DNA from: Porogramme epimiltina
Taxonomy: Eukaryota > Basidiomycota > Agaricomycetes > Polyporales > Polyporaceae
Direction: 5' to 3'
Length of the DNA: 64,000 bases
Assembly: GCA_900155495.1 (NCBI GenBank)
Contig: FTLJ01000221.1
Span: forward strand, 62,001 to 126,000
The notes under the pieces were generated by a model. It searched no databases and was not told the origin of the DNA. It worked only from the letters and a program-made list of their open reading frames with translations. The position numbers and the translations under genes are program-made. This document shows, one piece after another, positions 10,323-22,496 of the stretch (position 1 is the first letter of the stretch; every line of letters starts with the position of its first letter).

Positions 10323-12926
10323 TCAGTGGAACGTCACCTCCCACTCGCGCACGCAGCCGTCCGCGCCCGCGCTCGCAAGACGCTTCTCCCCGAGCCAGAA
10401 CACGGCATTGACGCCCCCAGGGCCCGCGTTCTTGATCGCGATGTTCTTCATCGGCTTCTGCACGCTCCACACGTACACATGCGTGTCGAGCGAGCCCGAC
10501 GCGCAGTGCTGGCCGTCGGCCGTCCACGAGAGCGTGTTGACGCGCCCGGTGTGGAACGACCACCGCCCGGTGATCATCTTGCGCTCCCGCGCGTCGAAGA
10601 GGACGACCTTGCCGGTAGACTGTTCGTGGGTTTCGTCAATTCCGAGAGTGGAGGAGCGTGCTGTGGATAAAGGGGCTTACGTCGCCGGCGGAGAGCAGTG
10701 CGCCGTCGGGTGTGAACGCGAGCGCGCTCACGACGCCCTTGTTGCCCTCGAGCGTGGCGGTTTCGGTGAGACTCTTGCCATCCCAGGTGTACAGACGAAC
10801 TTTCTGGTCCTATAGGTAGTAAGAAGTAGTTGATTAGCATGGCGGCCACCAAGGGACAAGTAGCAGTGGGCTCACCTCGCCGCCAACCGCGACTACATTG
10901 CCCGCTGCCGCGATGGCACTCGGGGTATAGCCAGTCGAGAGCCCGAAAACCTTCTGGTTGGAACGAACAGCCTCGACGCTGTCCGTCTCCACGATGAAGG
11001 TCGTAGAATCTCCTCCCACAGCGATGCCCTTTGGTTGGGCACTCGTTGAGAATGCAGCAGGACTATGACAAGAAAACAGGCAGATGTCAGTAAGAGAAGT
11101 AAGGGACGGAGGTGTTGTCAACGCACAGGTAGCTCTTGCCGTCAATCTCGCGTAGGCGGTCGTCAAAGCCGACGGAGTGCACTGTCCCCGCCGGGGACGC
11201 GCCCAGACCGGCAACGAAACTTGCGTGGGCATCGCCGCCAATATACTCGTATGCGTCAGAGAACGCGAGTACACGTCCGTCGGCAGTGCCGACAGTGAAC
11301 GTGGACGCCGACGAAGGAGTCTTGATGGCTGCAGTGATCGCTTTCTGGGGTGCCTGTAGGAATACGAGCATATAAGCCGAAACTCAATAGGTGCAGATGC
11401 GAGGGACTAACAGAGATAACGCGTGCGGGTTTGTCACCGACGCGCTTGTCGAAGACGTTGAGGTCACCAGAGATAGAAAGGGAGACAATGTCATCCCCAT
11501 CCGTCCACGTGTTGCCGACCTGCTGGTGGTTCACGCCTGAACCGAGTGTCCAGATGGTTTGGGCCTTCTTCGTCTCAACATCCCCTACGCGACGATGGTA
11601 AGGTGAGCCTGGGTTAATGTTAGACCCAATCCTTTACTTACAAAGCTTTACAGTGCAATCGGCGGAAGAGGTGGCGAGGAGCTTGCTGTCTGGGCTCCAG
11701 CTACATGCCATCTTCCGGAGAGTTAGTATCCCAAATATCTGATATTATACTGAATGCTTACTATGCTGCCTGTGTGTGGGCTGTCGGTGAGCTCTGCAAT
11801 AGTATCGCCAGTCTTCCCATCGTAGAGGAAAGCCTTCGAATCCGAGCTGACGCTCGCGAAGAAGTCTCCTGACGGAGAGAACCGCACATCCTGAACGAAC
11901 TTGGTATGGTTTTTGATGACCTGCATAGGCCTGTAAGTTATGGCACCGGCAACATACAGAAGGGTGCCCTCACTTTGTCATACTTGAACGGGACACCTAG
12001 GAGCAGCCTCAATAGCGCGAATAGGGTGCTATAACAAGACGATGGTTACCTTGATGGAAGACGACGTTTCCGTCGTCCGCGGCAGTGGCAGCACGGTAAG
12101 GTCTCTGTTTCCGGATGCTAACGGCGTTGATAATCTATGGACAAGGTATTCAGTCATATAGCTACGCTATAAGAGAAGTATAAGCACCGAACACTTACCT
12201 TCGAGTGGCCAATGATCTCCCCAGTAGATGAACCGGTATCCATCATGAAGGCATGCCCGAACCTTTACCACATGTGAGTTACGCTGCGTCAAGCCATGAT
12301 GTCACCGATAGAAAGCAGAGGTACTCACTTATCTCGTCCCTCCCCGACCGCGATAATTCGTTTGCTCTCGCCATCCCACTCCAGATCTTTTCTTCAATGA
12401 ATACGGCAGAGGTGAGCTCACGCGCAAGCACAAGACCACACGTAGCCACGCACATCTTGCCCGCGAGAACTTTGTACTCTGCCTTCAGTGTCTGCTCCTC
12501 TCCGACCGTGTCCCATATCCGCACTTGAACCCCATCAGACTTGATGTCTCCTAGCAAAGTAGTGCACTCACCTGTCCCAGTAGCGTCTCCTGAAGCGCAA
12601 TAGAAGCCGGAGGGAGCAATACGTGCTGCAGTTGCGTTCTGCACATGTCCACTGTATGCAATCGAGGCAGCTGGGTTCTACATGCATCCATGGGGGATGG
12701 GTATTTCATCCAGGAGTACTGTTATGACGAAACGGACCTTCAAGTCACGGATCTGCGGGGATATTGTGAGCATAGGCAGTCATGGAATGATTACTGGAGG
12801 AGACCTTACAATCACAGAGCGTCCATTGGTGTATACGATCTTGTCTTTACTGGAGCTGAGCTTCGTTGCCTCACCTCGCGCGGTCGCGGGTGCACATGGG
12901 TGCAAGATGCCTTTCTTGAAGGACAT
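10323..12926 (-). CDS. AIP1: Actin-interacting protein 1 (WDR1), WD40 repeat protein
   Basis: Fifteen exons: 12926-12810, 12752-12738, 12677-12572, 12550-12454, 12391-12329, 12262-12199, 12134-12050, 11996-11974, 11920-11762, 11711-11642, 11584-11412, 11353-11127, 11062-10876, 10809-10681 and 10619-10323; 603 residues, the usual size for AIP1. WD40 signatures occur throughout (VRIWDTVGEE, FVQDVRFSPSGDFFASVSSD, MACSWSPDSKLLATSSAD, VSALAFTPDGALLSAGD, HVYVWSV, VREWEV), consistent with two seven-bladed propellers. Family-specific strings include VGEGRDKFGHAFMMDTGSS, GEIIGHSK and VGNTWTDGDDIVSLSISGDL. AIP1 helps cofilin disassemble actin filaments in the cytoplasm. Exons of 15 and 23 nt are short but frame-consistent. 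Confidence 0.95.
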
Positions 12927-13279
12927 GGAGGTGATAGACGTTGATCAGGGGATGGGTGTTATGAAGACAGCGCCGAAAGGGTCCAGAGTACGGTCGTTAC
13001 TAGTCGGATGTTGCGAGACTGCGGCATTCGACGCAGCCCTCGGAGCCCCGCCTCGCTGATCGTCGCCGGCGTGATCGTGCCCGATTTGGCTGTCGGCACG
13101 GTCATGTGACCTGACGCGACGCGTCGCAGAGGCTGCCCCTCGCGCACCCTGTCCAAACCACACACGACAAGTATGTTATCAGAGCAGCCAATGAGTGGTG
13201 TATACAGCTGAATGTCTCGGTACATATACAATGGTGTCAGATGGTAAGCAAAATCAGTACAAGATAAGCCACCCAACCC
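12927..13279. other. Intergenic: AIP1 promoter and Mad3 3' flank
   Basis: The 353 bp separate the AIP1 start from the Mad3 stop; both genes run on the minus strand. No coding exon or clear promoter motif was seen. Confidence 0.5.
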
Positions 13280-15009
13280 TCAATCGTCAACCGGTCGCTC
13301 CTCCTCGCTGTAGTTCTTGAACGGATCCTTCCGGAGAGCCTCTGCCTCGGCGCTCATCGTGATGTCTTTCACCGTGGGTTTCGGACGCATGATTGTGCCG
13401 GGGACAGCTTGAGATGTTGTTGTCGGCGTTCCGGGCTAGCATATATGATCAGCATTATGGATTTAAACTTCGACGACGGTAAAGCCTCACCTCTTCCTCA
13501 TCGCGGAACGGCACGAACTTCGGAGTGGAAGGCACTGTGGGGGTGTCATTGGACGTTGATCCTTCCTCGTCGCGGAATACGGCTATTGAACCCTTGCTCC
13601 CTGTCTTGGCCTTGCCCTTCGTAGCGGGCTCCGTCGTGTCTCCAACCTCCTCCTCGTCCTTGAAGACTACGATTGAACTCTTACTGGCAGTGCGACTTTT
13701 GGCTTTCTTCGGAGCCTCAGAAGGGGACGCGGCAGCAGAAGGCTCGCCCTCGTCTCGGAACACAGAAATCGAGCTCTTGCTCGCCGAGCGCGTCTTGCCT
13801 TTGATCGGGGGCTCTGACGGCTTCGACGAACCCGCACTATCGTCGTCGCGGAAGACAGGGATGGAGCTTTTGCTCGCTGTGCGCGTCTTCTCCTTCCTCG
13901 GCGCCGGGACAGGTGGTGGTGGCATGGCAGCCGTGTCGTCCGCCGCGGAGTCGCGGAAGACTGCAATTCGCGACCCAGACGGAGCCCGAGCCCCACGGCT
14001 GGCCTGACGCAACGTTGTCCCTGCGGCCTTGCTGACCTCGACTGTATTCTCCTTGATACGCGTCTTGCGCGTGCCGAGCTCAGGCCAAGGCGTCGGGTTG
14101 GTGGCTTGATCGGGATCGTTCTCCGCATCGCCGGAGGGGTCGACGAAGACAGGCATGCGCGCATTCGCGCGTTGAGGGGCGGGGGCGGAGAAGACGTCTT
14201 CACTGACGGAAGGTGCACGGGTCGAGCGCGTGGTGCGGGACGAAGAGGGCTCACCCAGAACCTTGCGACGCGTGGCAGTCGTAGACGATGCGGGTATGGG
14301 TTCGGATGTTTGTGCACTGGGTATTACAGGAGAGGCCATCATGCGCTTCTGGAACTCGCGGTGCTTGGACTCGAGGCGCTCAAGAGGTGTGGCCTTCCGA
14401 GCGATGCCGAGGAGGTACGTTTCGTCAGCTTCGACGCGTCTTTCGCTTTGTAAGTGATATACATAGCACGAAGGTTAGCTCAGGTACACACCTATTGGCC
14501 CGTTCCAGCGCAATCGCGTATTCCTCATAGAATAGCGCATGGGTTGTTCCAATCTCGTTCACGAGCAGGTACTTGTAGACGATCGTGGGCTTGTCCACAT
14601 AGCTTGCATACAAGACCCAGAGCTTCAAGTAGCGCAGATCTGTACGCCACCTGTTTCCTCTATCATCCCTCAATACACGTGTCGCCTCCTCGAGGAGCTC
14701 CAACAAACCGGACTCGGCGCTGTGGCCTTGCGGATAGTTCTCCACCGTCCAGTACACAAAGTTGGAGTAGGCTTCCAGCGGGTCGGCATCCTCATCTTCG
14801 TCGTCCATGCTTATCTGAACATTTGTGCGGTGCCGCTTACGAGCGTCGGCGAGGCGGCTTTCGCGCTGAGCATGGGGAGTGGTGAGGATGGCGGAGAGCG
14901 CGGTGACGCGCCTGCCCCCCGCGAGTGGCTGAATGTTCTCCTTTGCGGCTTCAAGGACATCGCAGTCGACGATTGGTGTTGCAGGGGCGTCATCAGTGAG
15001 GTCAGGCAT
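13280..15009 (-). CDS. MAD3: Spindle-checkpoint protein Mad3/BubR1 without kinase domain
   Basis: Three exons: 15009-14492, 14445-13491 and 13435-13280; about 542 residues. The N-terminus carries KEN box 1 in its helix-turn-helix setting (LEAAKENIQPLAGGR, KEN near 23-25), then the Bub1/Mad3 TPR region (DPLEAYSNFVYWTVENYPQG, RYLKLWVLYASYVDKP, EIGTTHALFYEEYAIALE, GIARKATPLERLESKHREFQ). A second KEN box lies near 304-306 (RIKENTVEV), flanked by MPVFVD and IAVFRD, which resemble the ABBA-KEN2-ABBA cassette that binds Cdc20. The IxVFRDE unit then recurs several times. The C-terminus stops without a kinase domain, so this is the Mad3 type. As part of the mitotic checkpoint complex it would inhibit APC/C-Cdc20. 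An ATG at 15051 could add 14 residues. Confidence 0.92.
13491..14020 (-). repeat. Tandem protein repeat encoding IxVFRDE units in Mad3
   Basis: Within exon 2 the unit T/S-x-S-K-S/G-S-I-x-V-F-R/K-D-E/D recurs four times at about 27-34 residue spacing (near residues 368, 399, 431 and 460), with looser versions near 270, 333 and 484. Between units lie Pro/Ser/Thr-rich linkers with basic residues. Confidence 0.85.
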
Positions 15010-16554
15010 GGCGAGGAATGTGAGTGGCGCAAAGTGGTTGTATGAAGACAAAGAAGGAGAACGTCGGTCTATCGAGCTTCTCTACTTCTCTAGTGCCGCG
15101 AGTTGACTAGTAGCCTTAACCCTAGATCAGGGTCCTCCCATATGAAGACACTCAAGTTCACTCAATCTTGACCTCGTCAATCAACTTGAAACAGCCAATC
15201 CATCCCGTGCCATTCTCACTACGGCTAACTGCCTGTCAATTTCACCTATTCATGGGGGTATGTACCCGTCGATTGCTGACGCAGCAGCCAAGTACAGTAG
15301 TAGAGGATAGTAGCATCTTTTGAGGGTGCGACTACCGATTCGGAGCTTTCTCACTGCTCAGCTGACTTGCTACTTGCGAAACCCAAACCCGACGGGCTGT
15401 CATGGGCTGCCGAACGCTACCGCTGGTGTGGAGTCTAGATCTGCTGCTCTTCACAGAGCTGAGCACATTATACGTCCGTAGGGTATGTTCTCCTGGCAAT
15501 TCCCCGTTTTAAGACTTGTCACTTACTACCAATATGTGTACACAGCGACTGACCATCTCTGTTATATTTGCTGGCACGAATACCAGTGAAGCTAGGTTTT
15601 GTAGGATTGAAAATGCGCCCTCACTAACACCAGTCTCCATGAGCACCCCGTCCATGATAGTAAAGGCACAGCGTGCTTTCGTTGTCGTGATCAAATGGCG
15701 CATTTGAAACGACACACGTCAACCACAATTCACGAGGCTCGATACCACCCACATCAAGAAATCGCAGCACCTACTGACAGCTTACAGATCGCTCGATATC
15801 CTCACCTACCCTCCTTCGCCACGGAGCACCTGGTGGAAGACGCAATTCAATGCGTCCGATGTAAGTCGTGTTCGCTTAACATGTGTGATCCGTACTTTCC
15901 TGATATGCTCCCAGTAGACACCGCTTTGGGACAAACCTGTCAAGAACGGGATTCGCGATATTACATCCTTGGCGGGTGCAATAGCCGCGTAGTCCACCCC
16001 ATACGATGGCTATCACGGACTAGCTCGCGCCGAACACTACCAAATGTCAAAATCGCAACCGCTTTGAAGCATCTAGGAAATTAGTCGATCATTGTTATCA
16101 TTGCTGCGTCCGCTTTGCCCGCAGACGTTGGTATCGACCACAAAGATCAACCTCAAGCCCTCGAGGCGACACTGGGCGTTAGTTACTCGGCCGTAGTATG
16201 CTCCGGTTCACTATCCGCGTCTTTTTGATATACGTCACTGAAGGCGGTTCTTGCACCCTAACTACAGGGGACATCCATCTGCCATCTAGCAAGTCCCTGA
16301 AGCTCATTTTTTCCTACACCGGCTTTATTTGCGACGTTCCCTTACGGCTCGTTGCCTCAGGCCTGGGGCGGGGGTCTAGAGTTTGACAAGAAGCGGTTGC
16401 ACCTGCACCTTGGCAAAGGAGGGAAGCAATAGCTGCGGGATTTTGCTACCTTTAAGACCTGACGGCGACATCGGTGGTGAGTCGTTCTTTTTTCCTTCGA
16501 AGTACTCGAAGTACTCCTCTTTTTTCGCCCTTCTTCTCTTCTCTTTTCTTCGCC
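15010..16554. other. Intergenic, no supportable gene
   Basis: The 1.5 kb between the divergent Mad3 and sedolisin B genes holds both promoters. The longest open frame (15695-16084, plus) has no motif and no plausible exon partners. Just upstream of sedolisin B the 9-bp string GAAGTACTC is present twice in tandem (about 16499-16516). Confidence 0.5.
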
Positions 16555-18881
16555 ATGTACGCAGCTGTGCTGCTTGTTTTCTTTCTCCTTCCCATCACAC
16601 TCGGCAGGCCCAGCCATGATCGTCGTGGTTTGGTCGTTCGTAGTCAGCTCTCCGGTCCGCCTTCAGGTTTCATTTCGGGGGGCTCTCCGGCAAGCGGCTC
16701 GGTCAAGCTCACTATGGCCCTACCGCAGAGCAATGCGACTGGTTTGCACCAGGCTTTGCTGGACGTCAGCAACCCGTCTAGTTCCAGCTATCGCCAACAT
16801 CTCACCAAGGCTCAGGTGATATCCAGCCGTATTCCATTGCCCTGGAATAACTCATTTATCGCTTTCCGTTTAGGTCGAGCAATTCGTCGCCCCACGACCT
16901 GAAAGTGCGGCTGCCGTATCAAATTGGTTAAGCAAGAATGGCATCACGCCCACGCTCGCGACCGCCGCTGGCGATATGCTGGAGTTTACTATCCCGGTCC
17001 AGCAGGCCAACGAACTGCTCAATGCAAACTTTACGTCATACATCCATGAATCTACGAACACCGCAATGATCCGAACGCTCTCGTATGCGCTACCCGCGGC
17101 TCTGGAGGAACATGTTTCCTACGTGTACCCCACAACGCAGTACGTGGTATCTACCCATCTTTCTGTGACGGCGTATATTGATTAGCACATTTACGCACAG
17201 CTTTATTCCGCCGGCGAAGGCGTCTGTTCAACTTACCCGACGCGGGGTCAATACGCTTTCGCGCAGGTCATCAGAGCGAACGCCGTTGAGACGTGACAAT
17301 GTAGACCCACAGTGTAATACGTCCATCACCCCGGCGTGCCTCCAAGCTCTCTACAATATCCCGAGTGCACCAGCCACCCAAGTCACGAACACGTTCTTTG
17401 TCGCCGGGTTTGGGAACGAGTTCGCTGACCCCGTGGACACCCAGGTTGGTGTGTTTTGCGATATCGCTTCATGTTCAGACCTTTAACTTGCAACTATCCT
17501 AGCAATTTCTAAGCCAGGCACGTCCGGATCTTAACCCTCAACCCAGCGTTGCGTTTGTTTCTACGGACAACATCCAGAACTTCGCGGGTGGTACAGCCGA
17601 AGCCGTAGGCAAACTTCCTAAACACAAACACCTATTCGATTACTCACATGACGGCCCCGTTAGACTCTCGACATTCAATACGCTATTGGGGTAGCATCAG
17701 ATGTACCGATCACTTACATCTCTCACGGGAATGCGTCTGTCGACTTCACTAGCTTTCTCGATATGGCCAACTTCCTACTTGCTCAAGACACGGTCCCCGT
17801 GACTTTCTCCACGAGCTATAGTGGGAACGAGCACACCGAGCTGGAGGGCTTCACCGAGCTTGCGGAGTAAGTACTGCAGAGCCCTTCATGATACCCGCGC
17901 CCAGTGTTAAGTGATGACATTCCGCAGTACATTGTGCAATGCGTATGCCCAGCTGGGAGCCCGAGGCACCTCCGTCATCTTCTCGTCCGGGGACGAAGGT
18001 GTGGCCGGTGGAAAGAGCGGACTCCCGGAGTGCATCGGCGAAAACCAGTTCATGCCTACCTTTCCTAACACTTGTCCATTGTGAGTATCGACTCCGCCAT
18101 GGTCATGACCCCGGAAGATGGCTTACATCACACCCTCAGCCTCACGTCCGTGGGAGCGACTCAGAATATTCCGGAGACGTCTGCACCTTACTCCTCTGGC
18201 GGGTTCTCCAACTTCTTCCCTCGTCCCGACTACCAGAACGCTGCAGTGGACGCATATATCCAGTCCCTCGGGCCGTCTGCTCAAGCTGGGTTGTTTAATA
18301 CAACCGGACGCGCATACCCCGATGTCTCCATGCAGGGAACCAATTTCCTCGTTACGCTCGACGGCCAGACTCAACCCGTGAGCGGGACAAGCGCTTCCGC
18401 GCCTGCATTCGCTGCGGTCGTCGCACTCCTCAACGACCAGCTCATCGCTGCCGGACAGCCGCAGCTCGGTTTCCTCAACCCGCTTATCTACCAAGCTGGC
18501 TCCTCAGGCTTCAACGACATCACCACTGGCAGCAACCCCGGGTGCGGCACTCAGGGCTTCCCTGCCGCCGTAGGCTGGGATCCCGTCACGGGCATGGGTA
18601 CGCCCGACTTCGCGAAACTCCTCGCACTCGCAATGTCAACCACAACGCGCACCCCGCCGCCCACGAGCTCATTGGACTCTGGTTCGTCGACGACGTCGGC
18701 TCCTGGTGCGGCTGGAACGGGGACGGTGAGCGCGCAGGCGTCAGGGACTCCGGGCGGGAGTTCGACGGCAACCGCTCCGCCCGCGGCGGAGACGTCGAAG
18801 AAACCGAACTCCGCGCAGGCGATGCCGAACCTCATCGGGACGATGGTGAAGTTCGTTAGAGTACTTCTTCAAGTTGTTTGA
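16555..18881 (+). CDS. Sedolisin B, secreted S53 serine-carboxyl peptidase
   Basis: Seven exons: 16555-16815, 16874-17139, 17201-17444, 17503-17604, 17664-17866, 17928-18080 and 18140-18881; 656 residues. It has a signal peptide (MYAAVLLVFFLLPITLG), a pro-domain (YRQHLTKAQVEQFVAPRPES, GDMLEFTIPVQQANELL, YVYPTTH) and a peptidase domain with EATLDIQY, FSSGDEGV and [13 protein letters not shown], so Glu, Asp, oxyanion Asp and nucleophile Ser are all present. SNPGCGTQGF and GWDPVTGMGTPDF complete the domain in one exon; the intron found at this point in copies A and D is absent. The C-terminal tail of about 90 residues is Ser/Thr/Pro/Ala-rich, likely O-glycosylated. It is the only copy on the plus strand. 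Confidence 0.94.
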
Positions 18882-19005
18882 TCAGTAGAGCAGGGATATT
18901 GTAACGGCGCGTCTAGTTTGTATAGTAAACCTAATTTGATGAGATGTGTTTGAATAGGAGCGCAATCTCATTAGAATGCGAGATACGAACATAAGTACAG
19001 TGCTA

Positions 19006-20414
19006 TCAACGTTGATCAAATGCACTGAAACGCCGTAATACGTCGAGTTTCGGAGCCCATGTAAGCATAGTTGAAGCTGTTAGGTTTGTCTCCTTTTGAT
19101 ACCGCACCTCGATCCGGCCTAGTGCGTCTAATAGGGGGAACCGCTCGTTGAGGAATGCGAATGAGACTGGGTGAACGTCTCTCCGAACCGAGAATATGAC
19201 TTTCCGTAGGCTTTGCCGGCTGGCCAGCGAGGCGTCGATTGGACTGAAGTCCGCAACCAGGGAGTGGCCACCACCGCTGAAAGCGGACATGTGCACTTCC
19301 AATACCTCTACGCAATGTGGAAGGGCAGAGAACAACTCGTTGTACGACTGAAGGTCTTCTGCCACGCTGTCATAGTACTCGAACCAGTGAGGAAGGGTCG
19401 TCTTGAATGTCTTGAGACCTTGACAAACACTGAGGTTCAGCGAGTCGACCCCTGCAGCATCTGAGAGTCACATTTATGGTGAGTTGGTGGCTTATGTTAG
19501 CACAGAAACTGAAAACACTCACAATGAGCTTCTCCTGCCTTCTGCGACATCGAAACAAATGCGTTGCATAGAGTGAGTTCGGTGATGCTGGGGCCATGAA
19601 TCCTCAAGAACTCTCCGATATCCTGGCTTTGACTGACACTAATCCATCCGCAACCGAAGGACCTCAAGACTCCTGGAGTAAGCACGGGGGAGAGCGATTG
19701 TAGGATTGATTGGGGACTTGTGTGGACGTTGAGGTGACCAACAGAGACGGAGGCAGGTAGGTCGCCATCATCTTGGGGAATGTCATCACTCGGCTGAGCG
19801 GCGAGGCAGCTGAGGTGAAGTTCGTCCACTTGGAATAGGGAGAGAACCCGGAGGAGAGGCGGAATTGGGAGGTAGCTATAACGAGCGCCGAGGCGGCTGC
19901 TCAAGTATAGCTTCTTCAATGCATGCGGAAACATGCCGTTTGAGGAATTGGCTACATCGGTCTCGGCGGTTGCGCCTGTTGACAAGGATGCCATTCCTAA
20001 GATGTACAGCTCGCTCAAACGAGGAAGGCGGCGAACGACGCGTGCAATGGCGTTTGTGGTAATCTCAGCGGCGTTCGCGAGAGTGTAATCCAGGATCAAG
20101 CATTGGGTAAGCCGCCCTACATCGGTGTGGGCTTCAAGATACTCTGTGAAGGCGGGTAGTCTGCGTGCGTCGGAAATGGTGACCGTGGAGAAGAGATATG
20201 GACGGATGAGCCGCCACCAGGATCTGCATACGGAGTGACAATGCAATAGGTCTCCCTCGTCTAGTTGTTCTACGACTAGTTCGAAGACTTCTTGTGGAAA
20301 GTCTTGGATGGATGGGGGGGAAATGTTTGAAGGGATATGAGAATCAATTGATCCACTGTCGTTCATCGTATCCTCGAGCGTCGTTAAGAGTCCATCTGAG
20401 TCCGCTGGGGCCAT
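19006..20414 (-). CDS. F-box protein 1 (LRR-like, basidiomycete family)
   Basis: Two exons, 20414-19523 and 19460-19006, give 448 residues. An F-box motif lies near residues 35-75 (IQDFPQEVFELVVEQLDEGD, then HCHSVCRSWWRLIRPYLFS). The rest is a weak leucine-rich scaffold (RRLPRLSELYILGM and similar). The second exon has ADFSPIDASLASRQSLRKV and FPLLDALGRIEV, which recur in the other F-box genes here. F-box proteins link Skp1-Cullin1 to substrates; the substrate is unknown. An upstream ATG at 20459 is in frame. Confidence 0.8.
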
Positions 20415-20782
20415 TGTAACTGACGAAGGTGGGAGGAACGTCAACGATGTCCCGTACAAGCATCAATGAGTTCTCTACCGCATGAAACAGGCCAATTTTA
20501 GGAGCGGGACTCCTCCTGGCGGCTTGCGCTACGAGAGATACTGGAGAAATAGCTTCGAGAAGTTGGTTCGATCAGATAAATGTATGATCAAGGGATTGAA
20601 CACTGGGTCACTAAGTATTATGCGCATAGTGTGATGTTCAGTTCTCACGCTCGGCTAAACCTTCAGATTATAATCGAATAACCAATATGAAGGTCCACAT
20701 TACTATTTCGACTTGTAGACGTGAAGTAAGACGCTCTCATGCTGGTCGTATTACAGTTGCTTGGACATGCAGCGGGACAGCG
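20415..20782. other. Intergenic between F-box genes 1 and 2
   Basis: The 368 bp contain the promoter of F-box gene 1. It is AT-richer than the flanking coding sequence. No further exon was seen. Confidence 0.5.
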
Positions 20783-22205
20783 TTACATTTCGTGGTATTG
20801 CAACGCGCGGCCCCCAATGAAGCGTCTAGATAGTGTGTGTAGCCATGAACTAGGCCCAGTCATCCCCAAACCCCGAGAGCGCACCCTGATCCGACCTCCC
20901 CCGTCCAATTGCGGGAAATGCGCCTTCAAGAAAGGGGTGGTTTCTCCATTAGTGGCATACTCCGCAGCCGTCGTGAGGACGACTTCGCGCAGCGCTGGCT
21001 TACGAGACAGCGCGCTGTCGACCGGGCTGAAGTCAACGACACTGCCCTGTTCGAGATCCGCAAAGCCGCTCAAGTGGATTTCGACCACCTCGACTGTGTC
21101 TGGGACTGCGTTGAACAGCAACACGTAGGTCTCTAATCCCCCGTCCCACCTCACACCGCGGAAGGTCGTGAGCGCGTGGTGATACGGTATGCAGGTCTTG
21201 AACGTTCTGAGGCTGTTGCAGGCTTTGAGGTCGATCCCGGCGATCCTAAATGACGGTGGGGGCAGGCCTAATGAGACAATGACAAGGACATTTAGATGTA
21301 AGGTCTAGTTAGTGTTATCAATGACATAGATGATGTGCCGCCGTACTTGGGGGTGGTTGACGAAGTTCAGCCAAAGATGTCACTCTGCACAAATTGAGTT
21401 CTTCGAGCTTACAAGCAGTGTGTGCTAGGAACTTGCTTATTGCCCGAGCCTCGCGTTCTTGCGACCATGACCCACTCAACGCTCGAAGGTTATCCCAGTC
21501 GAGGAGGGCGGTCATTGGAGATAGGATTGTTTGAGGATCATAAAGAACGTGGATATGACGAACGCGTAAGGAACCTGGCACGATGTCGGATTCTTGGGCG
21601 AGGGAGTGATCGTTAAAGGTGTAGTCCAAGAACAAATGGTCTAGGCGGAAGAAGGATAGGAAACGGAAGAGGGGGCGGATTGAAACGTAGGGATTGCCGC
21701 ATGCGACAAAGGAAATTTTGCGCAGCGTATCCGGGAGTGCGCTGCCTGTGGGGTGTGCTTCGTCCCAGAAGTAGCTCAGTGGGTGAGCTTCCATAATTAC
21801 TGCTCTTGCCAGTCTGAGCTCTTGCAAACGAGGAAGCCTCCCGGCTAGGCGGACGATGGTGCCATAGCTGACATCAAATTTCCTCATTTCATGGACGCCT
21901 TCGATTGTGATTATGCGAGTGTGCTTCCCGATCTCGCCGTGCGCCTCGAGGTGCTTGATGAAACTGAGCAAGCGTTCAATAGAGAGGAAATGCACGGAAA
22001 GGAACGGGTACGGGCGTGCGACGGATCTCCAGGATCTGCACACGGCCGCGCAGATTAGGGCCGTTTTCTTATCCATTAGAGTCACAATCTGTTCGAAAAT
22101 TTCTTGGGGGAGGTCGCCGATGGTCGTCTGAGCACCCAGTGAGGCACGGTGATGCCACAGCAGCTCTGGCATGACAAAGGGATCTGAGCCACTGTGAGTG
22201 AGCAT
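20783..22205 (-). CDS. F-box protein 2 (LRR-like, basidiomycete family)
   Basis: Exons 22205-21347 and 21267-20783 give 447 residues. The F-box is at residues about 30-70 (IGDLPQEIFEQIVTLMDKK, then ICAAVCRSWRSVARPYPFLS). Leucine-rich segments follow (LAGRLPRLQELRLARAV). Exon 2 carries VDFSPVDSALSRKPALREV and FPQLDGGGRIRV, so it is a paralogue of F-box gene 1, its downstream neighbour on the same strand. The start is uncertain: an in-frame ATG at 22397 would add 64 residues, and a TATATA string at about 22462 would suit that longer form. Confidence 0.78.
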
Positions 22206-22496
22206 ATTGTCGAGGACCTCTGAAGAAGTTGCAGACTCACTGCAATCTCGACGGGCTTTGCCCCCTCTTAGATCTGACACAAGCGACGTGCAGGTTTTGG
22301 CGCGGCACAGGCGACGCCCGCGAATTCTCCGATGGACGGTGGGGAAGGGAGTGAAGGGGTTGCGGTGGAGTATATCGTACGGTCTTGCGTGGCGCATCGC
22401 AGTCTTCTCACGACACACGCACAGCGCGTCGTCCGACTCATGACATGTACGCGACAAAGGAATATATATTACGCACGCTGATTGGACATCACAGTG

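Noticed and set aside
13280..13491. Possible Bub1-type kinase domain at the Mad3 C-terminus
   Set aside because: The last exon ends within 52 codons of the repeat array and no kinase motifs follow before AIP1.
15695..16084. 129-codon plus-strand frame
   Set aside because: No motif, no splice partners, in a promoter region.
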